In this document: one piece after another, positions 51,164 to 61,636 of the stretch
Layout of the letters: every line of letters begins with the position of its first letter
Position numbering within the stretch: position 1 is the stretch's first letter
Source of the DNA: Chloroflexota bacterium
Lineage (GTDB): Bacteria > Chloroflexota > UBA6077 > JACCZL01
Assembly (NCBI GenBank): GCA_020850535.1
Contig: JADZEM010000187.1
Span: 87,840-151,839 of the forward strand
Reading direction: 5' to 3'
Length of the DNA stretch: 64,000 nt
Translations under genes and position numbers: made by a program
The notes under the pieces: generated by a model
The model's database searches: none
What the model was told of the DNA's origin: nothing
Seen by the model: the letters and a program-made list of their open reading frames with translations, nothing else

Positions 51164-52591
51164 TCAGCGTCGGCGCGCGTTCCGACGCTCCGCACCGATC
51201 TGCGTGATCGCCTCGGCGACCCGTGCGCCGGCCTGCCCGTCAACGCGGTGGCAGAGCGTTCGCAGGAGGTTCGCTCGCTCGGCCCGCTCGTGGGACGGAT
51301 CGGCCAGGTAGCGGCGAACCTCGTCGACGAGTTGCTCGGGCGAGTCGGCCAGCCGCACCGCGCCCGTCTTGAGCACCTGCTTGTAGTGGTCGGTGTCGTA
51401 CTGCCGACGGACCGACTTCAGGTACGGTCTGCCCGGCTCGGCGTCGAAGCGCAGATTCACAATCGGCGTGTCGAAGATCGCCGCGTCGATGCTGATCGAC
51501 GAGGCCACGTTGATGGTGACCGCCGAGGCATCCAGTAGCTGCGCGATATGCGCGATGCCGTCTGGCGTGTAGTCGGCGGCGAGGCCGGTCTGGCCGTGCG
51601 GCATATCCAGGTACACGCGGCCGCGAAAGCGCTCCCAGGCGCCCAGGTCGTCGGCATCCTGGCCCTGGATCACCTGGGGATGCAGGCGAATCACCAGCTG
51701 CACATCGGGGCCGAAGCGGCCGGCCTCGTTGGCCTGGATCAGCATGTCGGTCACGGCGATGCTGTCTGTGAAGTACCGTTGCGGGCTGGTTGCGTACAGC
51801 ACGATCCGCTTGGTCGGGTCCAGGCCCAGGCGACGCAAGAACGCCTCACGGTCGGTCCAGCCGGTCCGGCGAAAGTAGGGATCGAAGTGCGGCGGGCCGG
51901 TCACGGCGATCTGGTCGCGCTGAAAGCCGTGCAGCTCGACGGCCTCTTCGCGCATCGCGTCGTTCCAGACGATCAGCCGATCTGGCCGCGCCCCGATGAT
52001 CGTCTTCGAGGTCAGGTTATCCCAGCCCTGGGTGAATGTGACGGACGGCACGCCCGCCGCCCGCGCCCGGCGGATCAGACGGATGTCGCTGACCACCACC
52101 CCGGCCGTCGCCGTGACGACCACGTCCGGATCGAGGCGGCGGAACGCCAGCTCGTGGAACGGGTCGGGGACGAGCCGGTTCTCGGCCGCGTACCAGCCGC
52201 GCCGCAGCAGCGCTGACCGTCCGACCACCTTGTGGGCCGGCCAGAGCGCCCGCCGGACGCGATTCTTCGCCCACTCCTCGCGCTCGCGGATGCGGCGGGT
52301 CGGGGTCAGGGCCCAGTCCGCGAAGAACAGTCGGAGGAAGCCGGCCGCCGTGTCGAGCGTGCGCTCGCGGTCGTGCAGAGGATGGAAGGAGAAGCGCTCG
52401 CCGCTCAAGTCCTGCTGAAACTGCGGGATCGCGGCCGGCGGCGCGAAGACGCCGACGTGCCGACAGCGGGACAGCAGCTCCGGCAGCAGCGTCGAGCGCA
52501 GGAACATGCGGGCGGTGAAGCCGTGGGGGACCACCAGCGCCGGCGTGATGTCGCGCGGGTCGCTGTCCGGCGTCGGTTGCGTCTGGGTCAT
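51164..52591 (-). CDS. GT-B-like glycosyl/glycerophosphotransferase family protein (second of a tandem pair)
   Basis: A 475-residue cytoplasmic protein. It shares WDNLTSKTIIGARPDRLIVWND, EEAVELHGFQRDQIAVTGPPHFD and QLVIRLHPQ with the next gene, and the order resembles the GT-B C-terminal half of CDP-glycerol glycerophosphotransferase and related capsule enzymes. It may add a repeat unit or sugar to a surface polymer, a guess. It overlaps the upstream paralogue by ATGA. The end lies 8 bases from the convergent pseudokinase gene end. Confidence 0.68.
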   Translation of the reverse strand: MTQTQPTPDSDPRDITPALVVPHGFTARMFLRSTLLPELLSRCRHVGVFAPPAAIPQFQQDLSGERFSFHPLHDRERTLDTAAGFLRLFFADWALTPTRRIREREEWAKNRVRRALWPAHKVVGRSALLRRGWYAAENRLVPDPFHELAFRRLDPDVVVTATAGVVVSDIRLIRRARAAGVPSVTFTQGWDNLTSKTIIGARPDRLIVWNDAMREEAVELHGFQRDQIAVTGPPHFDPYFRRTGWTDREAFLRRLGLDPTKRIVLYATSPQRYFTDSIAVTDMLIQANEAGRFGPDVQLVIRLHPQVIQGQDADDLGAWERFRGRVYLDMPHGQTGLAADYTPDGIAHIAQLLDASAVTINVASSISIDAAIFDTPIVNLRFDAEPGRPYLKSVRRQYDTDHYKQVLKTGAVRLADSPEQLVDEVRRYLADPSHERAERANLLRTLCHRVDGQAGARVAEAITQIGAERRNARRR

Positions 52592-54210
52592 CGGGGGGCT
52601 GCGCTCCTCGGGGCGCCCGTCGATGCGCTGACCGCGGCGGGCCGCCCGAAGGATACATCCTGGCTGCCCGAGCGGCTGGCGTGTCGGCGGCGTCGCTTGA
52701 GGGCGTCCCAGATGAGCCGGGCCAGCACCGCCACGCCGAACAGGGCCGGCCGCGCCAGTCTGGCCCAGAGCGGCGTGCGGTCGGGAGCGGTCTTCATCCG
52801 CCCGAGCCCTTCGAGCGCATCCGCCAGAATCGGTGTGGACGGTCGATCCAGCCCCCGCGGACGCACGAATGCCGCCAGGAACGCCCGCGCCCGCTCCGCG
52901 TGCCCCCTGTCAGACAACGCGGCGGCAAGCTGCTCGACGTGCGCGGGCAGCCCGTCCGCCACCTGCAACAGCCCGCCGCTCTCCTCGACCAGGTAGCGGA
53001 AGTGCAGGGTGCCCTCCTGCGAGTTGCGATGCTCTGGATCGAGGATGCTGAAGACCGGACGGCCGACGATGCCTGCCTCGATCATCGCGCTCGTGTTGAT
53101 GCCGACGATGGCGACGCTGTGAAAGAGCGAGTCGTAGAAGCCGGCCTTCGTCTCCGAGTCCACCCGCGCGGACGGGTCGCGCGGCCAGACCGTCGCTGGC
53201 CCGAACGCCGAGAGGTCGGCGTGCTGCCACTGGGCGGCGTTCTGCGGGTGGGGCCGCACCAGGACGGCCGCCGAGGCCAGCGGCTCCGGCCCGGAACGGA
53301 TCGCCCGGAGCCACCGTTCGACGAAGGGGGCCTCGTGCGGCGCGATCCACTGCGAGGAGCAGGCGTAGAGCAGCAGCGGTCGATCAGCCGGCAGCCCAAG
53401 CTGCTCGCAGAACTCGATGCGGGAGGTCGTGGGCTGGCGCACAAACCACTCGTCGAAGATCTGCGCGCCGGTCACGGCGACGCGCTCGGCGGGGATGTCG
53501 TGCAGCTCGACGGCCTCGCGGCGCTGGCGCTCGTTCCAGACCGTCAGCAGGTCGGGCCGCACCTGGATCAGCCCTTTGTTTGTCAGGTTGTCCCAACTGG
53601 CGACGCACACCCCGGTTGGCAGCCCCAGTGCGCGCGCACTCTTGAGCTGGTCCGTCTGCGGCGTGTTGAAGTCCACCACCGGCGTCAGGAGCACGGCGTC
53701 GGGCGCGTGCTCGCGGATAAACCGCTCGATCTCGCGGCTGCTCGGCACGATCCGCTCGACGCCGCGCAGCGCCAGGTCGAGCAGGTGGATCGCGACCTGC
53801 CCGCCGACCGGCAACGCCGCCACCGCTGCCAGGACCGGCCCGAGCGGCCAGACGACGGCCCGTTCGCGGAGGCGCGTCGCCGCCCGGTAGCGAGGATGCA
53901 GGTAGCGCAGGGCGTTTCGGAGCGCGCGCGAGGCCCCCACCAACGGCGACCAGACATCGTCGCGGTCGGGCGCGGCGCCGTGCGTGACGGAGGGGAAGCG
54001 CGCCTCCAACCCGTCGACGGCGCTCGGCTTGCCGACCTGGGGCGGGCCGTCAAATGCGAGGTGGATGCGGTGCCCACGCTCGGCCAGTAGCGCCAGCGTC
54101 GACTCGTAGTTGCGGGTGAAGCCCGGGTGGGTCATGAAGAACAGGATCTTCAGGGCCGGGCTCCTCGGTAGAGTGTCCTCCAGGCCAGACCGCTGACCCG
54201 TGGCAGCCAA
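52588..54210 (-). CDS. GT-B-like glycosyl/glycerophosphotransferase family protein (first of a tandem pair)
   Basis: A 540-residue protein whose conserved part begins KILFFMTHPGFTRNYESTLALLAERGHRIHLAFDG, a typical GT-B N-terminal opening. ASWDNLTNKGLIQVRPDLLTVWN, AVELHDIPAERVAVTGAQIFDEW, VRPHPQNAAQW and IVGINTSAMIEAGIVGRPVFSILD are shared with its neighbour. The start is uncertain: TTG at 54210 is used here, but GAGGAG lies 7 bases before a CTG 23 codons in, directly before KILFF. A C-terminal Arg-rich hydrophobic segment could associate it with the membrane. It is the first gene of an ATGA-coupled pair. Confidence 0.68.
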   Translation of the reverse strand: MAATGQRSGLEDTLPRSPALKILFFMTHPGFTRNYESTLALLAERGHRIHLAFDGPPQVGKPSAVDGLEARFPSVTHGAAPDRDDVWSPLVGASRALRNALRYLHPRYRAATRLRERAVVWPLGPVLAAVAALPVGGQVAIHLLDLALRGVERIVPSSREIERFIREHAPDAVLLTPVVDFNTPQTDQLKSARALGLPTGVCVASWDNLTNKGLIQVRPDLLTVWNERQRREAVELHDIPAERVAVTGAQIFDEWFVRQPTTSRIEFCEQLGLPADRPLLLYACSSQWIAPHEAPFVERWLRAIRSGPEPLASAAVLVRPHPQNAAQWQHADLSAFGPATVWPRDPSARVDSETKAGFYDSLFHSVAIVGINTSAMIEAGIVGRPVFSILDPEHRNSQEGTLHFRYLVEESGGLLQVADGLPAHVEQLAAALSDRGHAERARAFLAAFVRPRGLDRPSTPILADALEGLGRMKTAPDRTPLWARLARPALFGVAVLARLIWDALKRRRRHASRSGSQDVSFGRPAAVSASTGAPRSAAPR

Positions 54211-54237
54211 GAGTATCAGGCCCGGAAGCGACCCGCC

Positions 54238-54816
54238 TCAAGCCGCCCGCACCGCCACATCGGGCCGCTGCCCTTCGCGCTGGCGGCGGCGTCCAATCGG
54301 GGATAGGCCCCACGGCTTGTAGATCGAAAGGACCGTGGCCGCCGTCAGCATCACGACGTGCGCCCCGACCAGCCACACGAGCAGGCTCGGCGCGGAGAGC
54401 CAGCCGCCCACGGCCTGCAGGTCCACGGACGCCCCGCCGACCTGTGTCTGGGCGCCGACCAGGAGACGGTCGGCCAGGCGGACGGCGGTCACCGGCACGG
54501 CCACCGTCAGCCCCAGCTTCGCCAGCACCCAGGAATACTGGACGATGCCCCACTTCGTGACCAGTCCAAGCGTCACGCCGGTCAGCAGCGTGAGGATGGC
54601 AGCGGGCGGAAACGCCCGGTCGATGACGCCTGTGGCCAGCAGCAGCGCCTGCGCCTGGGCAGCGTCCGCCGCTCGCGCCGCCACCACGCCAAGTACGATC
54701 TTCGCCACGGCGATCCCCAGCCAGCCAACCGACGCCACAATATGCGCCGTGAGCAGCAGCTTGTGGGCCGGCGGGGTCAGCCGCCAGCCGCCGCGCGCTG
54801 TCTGTACCAGCATCAT
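54238..54816 (-). CDS. DUF2269-like integral membrane protein
   Basis: A 192-residue membrane protein with four to five spans. AHKLLLTAHIVASVGWLGIAVAKIVLG, FPPAAILTLLTGVTLGLVTKWGIVQYSWVLAKLGLTVAV and LLVWLVGAHVVMLTAATVLSIYKPWG follow the pattern of the DUF2269 family, whose conserved His residues may bind heme. No function is known. The tandem ATG at 54816 has GGAGG at 7-base spacing. Confidence 0.75.
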   Translation of the reverse strand: MMLVQTARGGWRLTPPAHKLLLTAHIVASVGWLGIAVAKIVLGVVAARAADAAQAQALLLATGVIDRAFPPAAILTLLTGVTLGLVTKWGIVQYSWVLAKLGLTVAVPVTAVRLADRLLVGAQTQVGGASVDLQAVGGWLSAPSLLVWLVGAHVVMLTAATVLSIYKPWGLSPIGRRRQREGQRPDVAVRAA

Positions 54817-54879
54817 CTGTCTGCCTCCGGAGCGGATTCCGCGGGCGCACCAGCGCCTGTCTCTGGAGCGTACTGCTGA

Positions 54880-56020
<1,141 letters not shown>

Positions 56021-56022
<2 letters not shown>

Positions 56023-56458
56023 GTGGTCTGTCAGTCGTGAACGACCGGGTTGGACCTCTGGCGATGCTTCACCGTCATCCCGAGCGACGTGAGCTTGCGA
56101 ACGCAGTCGAGGGATCTTCCCCTTCGTGGCTATGCAAGGAAGATCCCTTCACTCCGCTCGTTCCTCGCCGCGGTCGGGGACTGAAGTCCCCGCCTACAGT
56201 CATTCAGTCGCTGCGCGACGGCCGTCGGGAACGGCCGGCACTGGTGCGACTGGCGCGTCGCGCAGCGACTGCAGGATCGTAGGCGGGGCTTTCAAGCCCC
56301 GACGCCGCCGCACGACGACATCAACATGCAATCGCCCTGGGGTCAGGATGACGAGAGGGTGTGTTCGTGCCTCGCGTAGCTTGCCCTGAACTTGCCGAAT
56401 CGGGTCGGGATGACGACCGGTACTGAGCGACCCTGTGATTGACGCCTGACGAGCCACC
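56021..56458. repeat. Dispersed repeat, copy B, with a nested insertion
   Basis: Inverted relative to 15963-16322. The end at 56022-56075 (GTGGTCTGTCAGTCGTGAAC and on to GTCATCCCGAG) and the end at 56390-56458 both match the other copy. The internal hairpin GAGGGATCTTCC/GGAAGATCCCT is at 56109-56149. A stretch of about 169 bases (56177-56345) is absent from copy A and interrupts the match between CTCGCCGCGGTCGG and GGATGACG. As in copy A, one end touches the stop codon of the upstream gene and the whole lies between convergent genes. Confidence 0.75.
56177..56345. repeat. Nested insertion with symmetrical hairpin structure
   Basis: Its left part has hairpin GGGGACTGAAGTCCCC then CGCCTAC; its right part has GTAGGCG then GGGGCTTTCAAGCCCC, so the ends are near-mirror images. 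Inside, CAGTCGCTGCGCGACG (56205-56220) and its exact complement (56256-56271) form a 16-bp stem. The remaining right-hand 40 bases resemble the element at 12250-12363. Confidence 0.65.
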
Positions 56459-56493
56459 AGGCCAGGATCAGGACCGCGGCGGGGGCGCGGCGG

Positions 56494-58176
56494 CTACGGG
56501 TTCAACTGGTAGACGCTGAGCCAGTTCGGCGCAGTTGGCCGCGCGATCCGCAAGACCTCGCGCGCATCGGGCAGATCCTGCTCGATGCGCCGCTCCAGTT
56601 GCCGGGTGTAGCTGGGGATCTCGTCGGGCATGCCGGGCGCTGGCGTGTGGCTGCCGTTGACGACCAGGAAGGTTTGGCCGTCCCGCGTCAGGCGGCGCAA
56701 CTCGCGGAGATCCTGTGCCCGGAAGATCGGCGGCGCATCCACGACCCGAATGTGTGGGTCGCGGCGGAGGTAGAAGCGCAGGGCGCTGTGCGGCAGCAAC
56801 ACCCGGTTCTCACGGGACGCGGGGGCTGCCAGCACGACGACCGGGCCACTCGCCGCCCGCGCCCGCAGATCGGCCACGACCTGGCCCAGTCCGTACCCTG
56901 CAAACCACTGCTCGACGTACCGAAAGTGCTCGGTATCCGGCAGCGCCGCGCGAGCCGGATCGTAGACAAGGTCGCGGGCCAGCCCGGCCCGGGGGGCCAG
57001 CACCAGCACGACCCCGACGCCCATCACGACCACCATCGTGAGGTCTGGCAGCAGCCGCGCGACCCAGTCAATCGGCCGAAGTCGCGGCATGAACCTGTCG
57101 ATCGTCCACCCAGCCAACCACGCCAGGCGCTCGACGGCGAACCCGGCCAGCAGATAGGCCGGGAACATCCCGAACAGCAGGTACCGACTGAACAGCGGCG
57201 ACGTGATCGCCAGGATGGTCCCCAGCAACACGACGCCCACTACCAGCACGGCGACCAGCGCCCAACGGCGGAGGAGCAGCGCCGCCAGCATCCCCAGGCC
57301 GGCCAGTGCCAGGAACGGCCACCCGAGTATCAGGTCGAGCCAGTGCAGGCTCAGATCGAGATTCGCGGCGAACAGCCCCGCCTCCGACCCCTTCGAGCCG
57401 CCGGTATGGAGCGCGGCCTGCTGGATCATCGGGGCGAGCCCCAGGAGCAGCGGCCCGCTCGTCACGAGTCCGGCCACGAAGGCCGCCAGGAGCGGACGCA
57501 GGTAGCGCCGCCAGCAGCGCGGTGTCCCGAGCAGCAGCAATGCGACCGGCGGCGCGATGGCCAGCAGGACGCCGGTCGTCTTGGCAAGCACCGTCAGCGC
57601 GAGCAGCACACCGCACCACACGCCCGCGCCCACCGTTGGTCGCCGCGCCAGTCGGATGCTGGCCCAGGTCGCCAGGATCGCCAGGCAGGTCAGCAGCGCA
57701 TCGTCGGCGGCGATCCGGGCGAACAGGAAGCTGAACGGACTGAGCGCCCACAACAGTGCGGCCGCGATGCCTGTGCGGCGTGACGCCGTCTCCCGACCCA
57801 GCCCGTAGAGCGCGACGGTCGAGACGGTGCCCGCCAGCGCCGATACGAGCCGCCCGGCCAGGAAACCGTTGTCCACCAGGACGGCCATCGGCGCGGTCAG
57901 CCAGACGAAGAGCGGCGGCCGGCCGTCCGTCAGCAGGGGGATCAGCCAGGAGCGTGGCGCGGACCACTCAAACTGGCGGACCGCCCAGTCCACCCAGGCG
58001 ACCTCGTCGATGAACGGATCGAGGCCCAGCAGATTCACGGTCCGAGGGAGCGCCGCCAGTGCCGCCAGCACGACTGCGATGGCCACGTCGAAACGGTTCC
58101 AGCCACACGCGACATCGGCGTGCGCCACGGGCGTTCGCCCGTGTTCGACGCGCTGCGATGAGGCCGGCTGACTCAC
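56494..58176 (-). CDS. GT39-like integral membrane glycosyltransferase
   Basis: A 560-residue protein with about eleven membrane spans and a C-terminal soluble domain of about 130 residues. The first outer loop has LLGLDPFIDEVAWVDWAVRQF, with an Asp-Glu like the catalytic acid of PMT_2/GT39 enzymes, then PLLTDGRPPLFVWLTAP. It would transfer sugar from a polyprenyl-phosphate donor on the outer face of the membrane. The GTG start at 58176 overlaps the upstream gene's stop by GTGA, so the two are coupled. It is second of the pair and ends 36 bases before the dispersed repeat. Confidence 0.8.
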   Translation of the reverse strand: MSQPASSQRVEHGRTPVAHADVACGWNRFDVAIAVVLAALAALPRTVNLLGLDPFIDEVAWVDWAVRQFEWSAPRSWLIPLLTDGRPPLFVWLTAPMAVLVDNGFLAGRLVSALAGTVSTVALYGLGRETASRRTGIAAALLWALSPFSFLFARIAADDALLTCLAILATWASIRLARRPTVGAGVWCGVLLALTVLAKTTGVLLAIAPPVALLLLGTPRCWRRYLRPLLAAFVAGLVTSGPLLLGLAPMIQQAALHTGGSKGSEAGLFAANLDLSLHWLDLILGWPFLALAGLGMLAALLLRRWALVAVLVVGVVLLGTILAITSPLFSRYLLFGMFPAYLLAGFAVERLAWLAGWTIDRFMPRLRPIDWVARLLPDLTMVVVMGVGVVLVLAPRAGLARDLVYDPARAALPDTEHFRYVEQWFAGYGLGQVVADLRARAASGPVVVLAAPASRENRVLLPHSALRFYLRRDPHIRVVDAPPIFRAQDLRELRRLTRDGQTFLVVNGSHTPAPGMPDEIPSYTRQLERRIEQDLPDAREVLRIARPTAPNWLSVYQLNP

Positions 58177-59597
58177 GACTGAACGGCGACGGCGGCCACC
58201 GGCGATTCGTCGGCGGCCGCCCCTTCCCAGCGCGCCGCCCACCGCGCGACGGCAACGCCGCTGTAGACGGCGAGGAGAGTGGCCGGCCCGGCCATGAAGC
58301 GCGGCGCAAGGTAGAAGTAGAATAGATGCAGACCCAGCGTGATGCCGGTCAGCCAGAGGACGTAGCTGGCCGCCGGCTCGCGTCGCCGACGCCAGACCTC
58401 CACCAGCCCCGGGATGGTCGTCAGGGGCGGCGTAAAGATCCAGAACAGCCCGAGCAGCACCAGCGGGTACATCGTGACCGGCCGGAACGCGATCAGTGGA
58501 TCGTCCTCCGGGCAGGGACAGGTCCACCGCAGCAGTGCGCCGTCCAGCGAGTCGGCCACGACCCCGGAGCCGTCCCGCTGCGAGGCGAGCGCCAGCGGAA
58601 AGTCGAGGCCGAACGTGCGTAGATCTGGCAGCCAGTAGGCGTAGCCCGTCATCAGCGGGCTGCCGAACGAGTTCCACTGCTGAAATCCGAGCGCCGCCAC
58701 ACCCAGCGCTGCACCTGTGCCGGCCACCACCAGGCCTCGCCACCGGCGCCGCGTGAAAAGCGTCGCCACGATCGCGGCCAGCGTCACGACACCGCTCAGG
58801 CGCACCAGGATCAGGCTGCCGGCCAGCAGGCCCGCGCCGCCCAGGCGAGCGGTGGTCGGCCGGTGAAGCAGGGGCAGCACCAGCACTGTCAGCCCGGCGG
58901 CGAACGCGTCGGACATCACCAGCGAGGCGTAGCGCACGGCGAACGGCGATGCACCAACCAGCGCCACTGCGACGGCGGCCGCCAGTGGCCCGCCCACCGC
59001 CCAGGCCACTCCCAGCGTCGCTACCAGGTACAGGACGGCGTAGACTCTGGACCCAAGCTGGACGTTGGCCGGGTAGCGGCCGGCCAGCCCGAACGGCGCG
59101 AGCGCCAGTGAGAACCCGGGCGGATACCGTGGCGGCCGGACCTCGTTGCGATAGATTGTGGTGACGTAGCCCTCGCCTGCGGCGAGGTGACGCGCGGCGT
59201 CGGCATACTCCTGGGCGTCGGGCGACGGCTGGCGGTTGAGCGGTCGCGGTCCGATGGAGACCAGCGGCCAGATGGCCAGCGCCAGCGCCAGCAGCGGCGC
59301 GCCGAAGCGGATGCCGCTCGCCAGCGGGTACAGTTGGAGCCGCCGAGCTATGATGACGCCGACGATTCCCGCAAGCGCTGCCGCCGGCGGCAGGAACCGC
59401 TCTACCCGAACGTCCTCGTCGCGGTCTCGCTGCGCGACGGTCTCGCCAGGCGCGGCCTGGGCCACCTGGGTCAGCGAGAGCGCACCGACCACTGCGCCGC
59501 ACAGGGCGAGGATGCCGACGAGCAGCAGCGACAGCCAGCGGCGGCGAACTGCCGAGCCGGCCGCGCTCACCGTCCGTTGCCGATGCCAGACCGTCAC
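58173..59597 (-). CDS. GT39-like integral membrane protein
   Basis: A 474-residue protein with about ten membrane spans from the GTG at 59597; the frame extends upstream but conserved features do not. The outer loop reads SPDAQEYADAARHLAAGEGYV then RPPRYPPGFSLALAPFGL, the pattern of PMT_2-type glycosyltransferases acting on lipid-linked sugars. It is translationally coupled to the following GT39-like gene and divergent from another at 59736, so all three probably serve one envelope glycan pathway. The donor and acceptor are unknown. Confidence 0.75.
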   Translation of the reverse strand: MTVWHRQRTVSAAGSAVRRRWLSLLLVGILALCGAVVGALSLTQVAQAAPGETVAQRDRDEDVRVERFLPPAAALAGIVGVIIARRLQLYPLASGIRFGAPLLALALAIWPLVSIGPRPLNRQPSPDAQEYADAARHLAAGEGYVTTIYRNEVRPPRYPPGFSLALAPFGLAGRYPANVQLGSRVYAVLYLVATLGVAWAVGGPLAAAVAVALVGASPFAVRYASLVMSDAFAAGLTVLVLPLLHRPTTARLGGAGLLAGSLILVRLSGVVTLAAIVATLFTRRRWRGLVVAGTGAALGVAALGFQQWNSFGSPLMTGYAYWLPDLRTFGLDFPLALASQRDGSGVVADSLDGALLRWTCPCPEDDPLIAFRPVTMYPLVLLGLFWIFTPPLTTIPGLVEVWRRRREPAASYVLWLTGITLGLHLFYFYLAPRFMAGPATLLAVYSGVAVARWAARWEGAAADESPVAAVAVQS

Positions 59598-59735
59598 GAT
59601 GCCTGATGGTGACAGAACCGGATCGGCCGGGCAAGCGTCTCCGCGCGGCGCGGCACGTGCCGCGCTCGGAGCGACTTCCTCGCTGTCCCGCTCGGCGCGG
59701 CTGGTTCGGGCGCTCGTATCCTGGATCGGCGTACT

Positions 59736-61175
59736 GTGACCGCGCCACGGTCCCACTCTCGTAGTCGCCCGACGCTCCTCGAAGCGGTTCTCGTGGTGCT
59801 GCTGTTCCTGGTGCTGCTGGCGCAGCTCCTGAGCTACCCCCCGACCGACGACCCAGACCCAGACGGCTACGTGACCTACGCCGAGCACCTCCGCACGACG
59901 CGCACCCTGCCAGAATCCCGCCGGCTGCCCGGCTACCCGGCGTTTCTGGCCGTGGTCTCGACGCTGAGTCCACGTCCCATCGCGCGGAACGTCTACTGGG
60001 TGCAGCTTGCGCTGATGATGCTCTGCTCCGGCGTCGCCTGGGCGCTGCTGCGACGCTGGGCCGGACCGCTCGTCGCCGCCACCGCCCTGGGGATCGTCGC
60101 GGCCCCGAGCTACCTCACCCGCATGTCGGTGGTGATGCTGCCAGACGCCGTCTACACGTTCATCTTTCTGCCGGTCTTCTCGGCGATTGGCTGGTGGGTG
60201 CTGAGTCGCCAACCGCGCGGGGGCTGGCTCTGGCTGCTGCCGTTCGCCATCGGCCTGTTCGTGCTGCAGGCGCTCAGACCGACGACTGCTGCGCTGACCC
60301 TGCTGCTGATACCCGCCCTGTTGGTGGGCGCCTGGGCGCAGCGCCGCGATACCCTCTCTCCGCTCCCCTGGAAGGTGGCCTTCCCACGGCTGGGCGCGCT
60401 CCTGGCCGTGGCGCTCACGATGTTCATCCTGGTGGATCACTTCCTCGATACGGGCGCACGGGCATACAACGCCGACGTGCCACTCTACCGCGTGGTGATC
60501 TACCTGCCACCGGCCAGCGACGCGCCGGCCGAGCAGCGCATCGAGGCAGCCAAGGCCCGCTTCCGCGAGCAGGAAGGTCAGCCCATCGAGCGGGCCAGGT
60601 TCCTGACCTACCTCGTCTTCCAGTTTTCTGTCGAGCTGCCCCTCGAGGACGTTCGTGCGGTCTGGCTGGCGCGGCTGATGGCGCACCCAACAGCGTATCT
60701 CGGGTCGGTCGTCGAGGATCTGCGCCTCGGCCACTATCAGTTGACCCGGACGATGGTCCCGTTCTTCATCGATCTGGACCGCATCCCGCTGTTCCGCATC
60801 CTCTACCCACGCGACGACGGCAGCCCGGCCGCCCGCGTCTTCTACCAGAGCGGCCTCGAAATCCTTGAGCGCGAGCCATACCCTGCCACGTTCCCGGTCG
60901 AGACCGCCGTGCTGCAGGCCGTCTTACGCGTGATCGCCTTCTGGGGACTGCTTGTCCTCGGCGCGTGGCAGCTTGCGAAGCCTGCGCCCGGTCAGGTGGC
61001 CCTGTGGCTCACGCTGGCAGCCCTGTTCACCCTGATGACTGCCGCGACAAACACGGTCGACGCGCGGTACCTGCTGCCGTTCATGCCGCCGGTCGTGCTG
61101 GCGCAGGCCGTCGGGCTGGTCTGGATCGCGCGGACGCTGGCCGGATGGACGGGTACTGGCCCGCAACGCTTCTGA
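59736..61175 (+). CDS. GT39-like integral membrane protein
   Basis: A 479-residue protein with about ten membrane spans. The outer loop has PPTDDPDPDGYVTYAEHLRTT then SRRLPGYPAFLAVVSTL, related to the loops of the two convergently placed neighbours. An extracytoplasmic or cytoplasmic insert of about 130 residues (YNADVPLYRVVIYLPPASDAPAEQ to RIPLFRILYPRDDG) precedes the last spans. A GTG start is used; the ribosome binding site is weak. A 138-bp divergent region separates it from the 58173 gene. A hairpin follows the stop. Confidence 0.75.
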   Translation: MTAPRSHSRSRPTLLEAVLVVLLFLVLLAQLLSYPPTDDPDPDGYVTYAEHLRTTRTLPESRRLPGYPAFLAVVSTLSPRPIARNVYWVQLALMMLCSGVAWALLRRWAGPLVAATALGIVAAPSYLTRMSVVMLPDAVYTFIFLPVFSAIGWWVLSRQPRGGWLWLLPFAIGLFVLQALRPTTAALTLLLIPALLVGAWAQRRDTLSPLPWKVAFPRLGALLAVALTMFILVDHFLDTGARAYNADVPLYRVVIYLPPASDAPAEQRIEAAKARFREQEGQPIERARFLTYLVFQFSVELPLEDVRAVWLARLMAHPTAYLGSVVEDLRLGHYQLTRTMVPFFIDLDRIPLFRILYPRDDGSPAARVFYQSGLEILEREPYPATFPVETAVLQAVLRVIAFWGLLVLGAWQLAKPAPGQVALWLTLAALFTLMTAATNTVDARYLLPFMPPVVLAQAVGLVWIARTLAGWTGTGPQRF

Positions 61176-61180
61176 CCGGC

Positions 61181-61201
61181 GAGTCGGTCCCCGCCCGACT
61201 C
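61181..61201. terminator. Hairpin between convergent genes
   Basis: GAGTCGG and CCGACTC pair over 7 bases; GTTTTAG follows about 17 bases later on the plus strand. Confidence 0.45.
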
Positions 61202-61219
61202 AACCTGGCCGGATCCGTT

Positions 61220-61636
61220 TTAGCCTGCCGACGCCTGCGCTCGTTCGGCTTCCACAACGAGCGCCTTCAGTTGCTTCTTCAGCACGCAGAACTCAACGTC
61301 AAGCCGATTCATCACCGGGTCCAACCCCTCAAGGTGGTTCGCCCGGGCATGCTGCTCCAGCGCGGCGCAGAGGGCGCGCAGCCGTGCCGCGCCGAAGTTG
61401 CCGCTGCTCCCCTTCAGGCTGTGCGCCGCCCGCATCACCGAGGGCGCATCGCCAATCGGGAACGCGGCCCGGAGCATGCCCACATGCTCGGGAGCATCCT
61501 CGAGGAACGCCTCGACCACCTCTGCCAGGAAGGCAGCATCACCCCCGAGTTCCGGATCCCGCAGCGCCGCGATAGCATCGGTGTCGTAGACGCCCAGAGC
61601 ATCGAGGCTTTCCAGCAGATCGTCATATGAAGACAT
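61220..61636 (-). CDS. Histidine phosphotransfer (Hpt) domain protein
   Basis: A 138-residue four-helix Hpt protein. MRAAHSLKGSSGNFGAARL places His72 as the phospho-accepting residue, with the usual following KG and Gly-rich turn. It would relay phosphate between hybrid histidine kinases and response regulators in the cytosol. No kinase or receiver gene is near, so its partners are encoded elsewhere. Confidence 0.9.
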   Translation of the reverse strand: MSSYDDLLESLDALGVYDTDAIAALRDPELGGDAAFLAEVVEAFLEDAPEHVGMLRAAFPIGDAPSVMRAAHSLKGSSGNFGAARLRALCAALEQHARANHLEGLDPVMNRLDVEFCVLKKQLKALVVEAERAQASAG

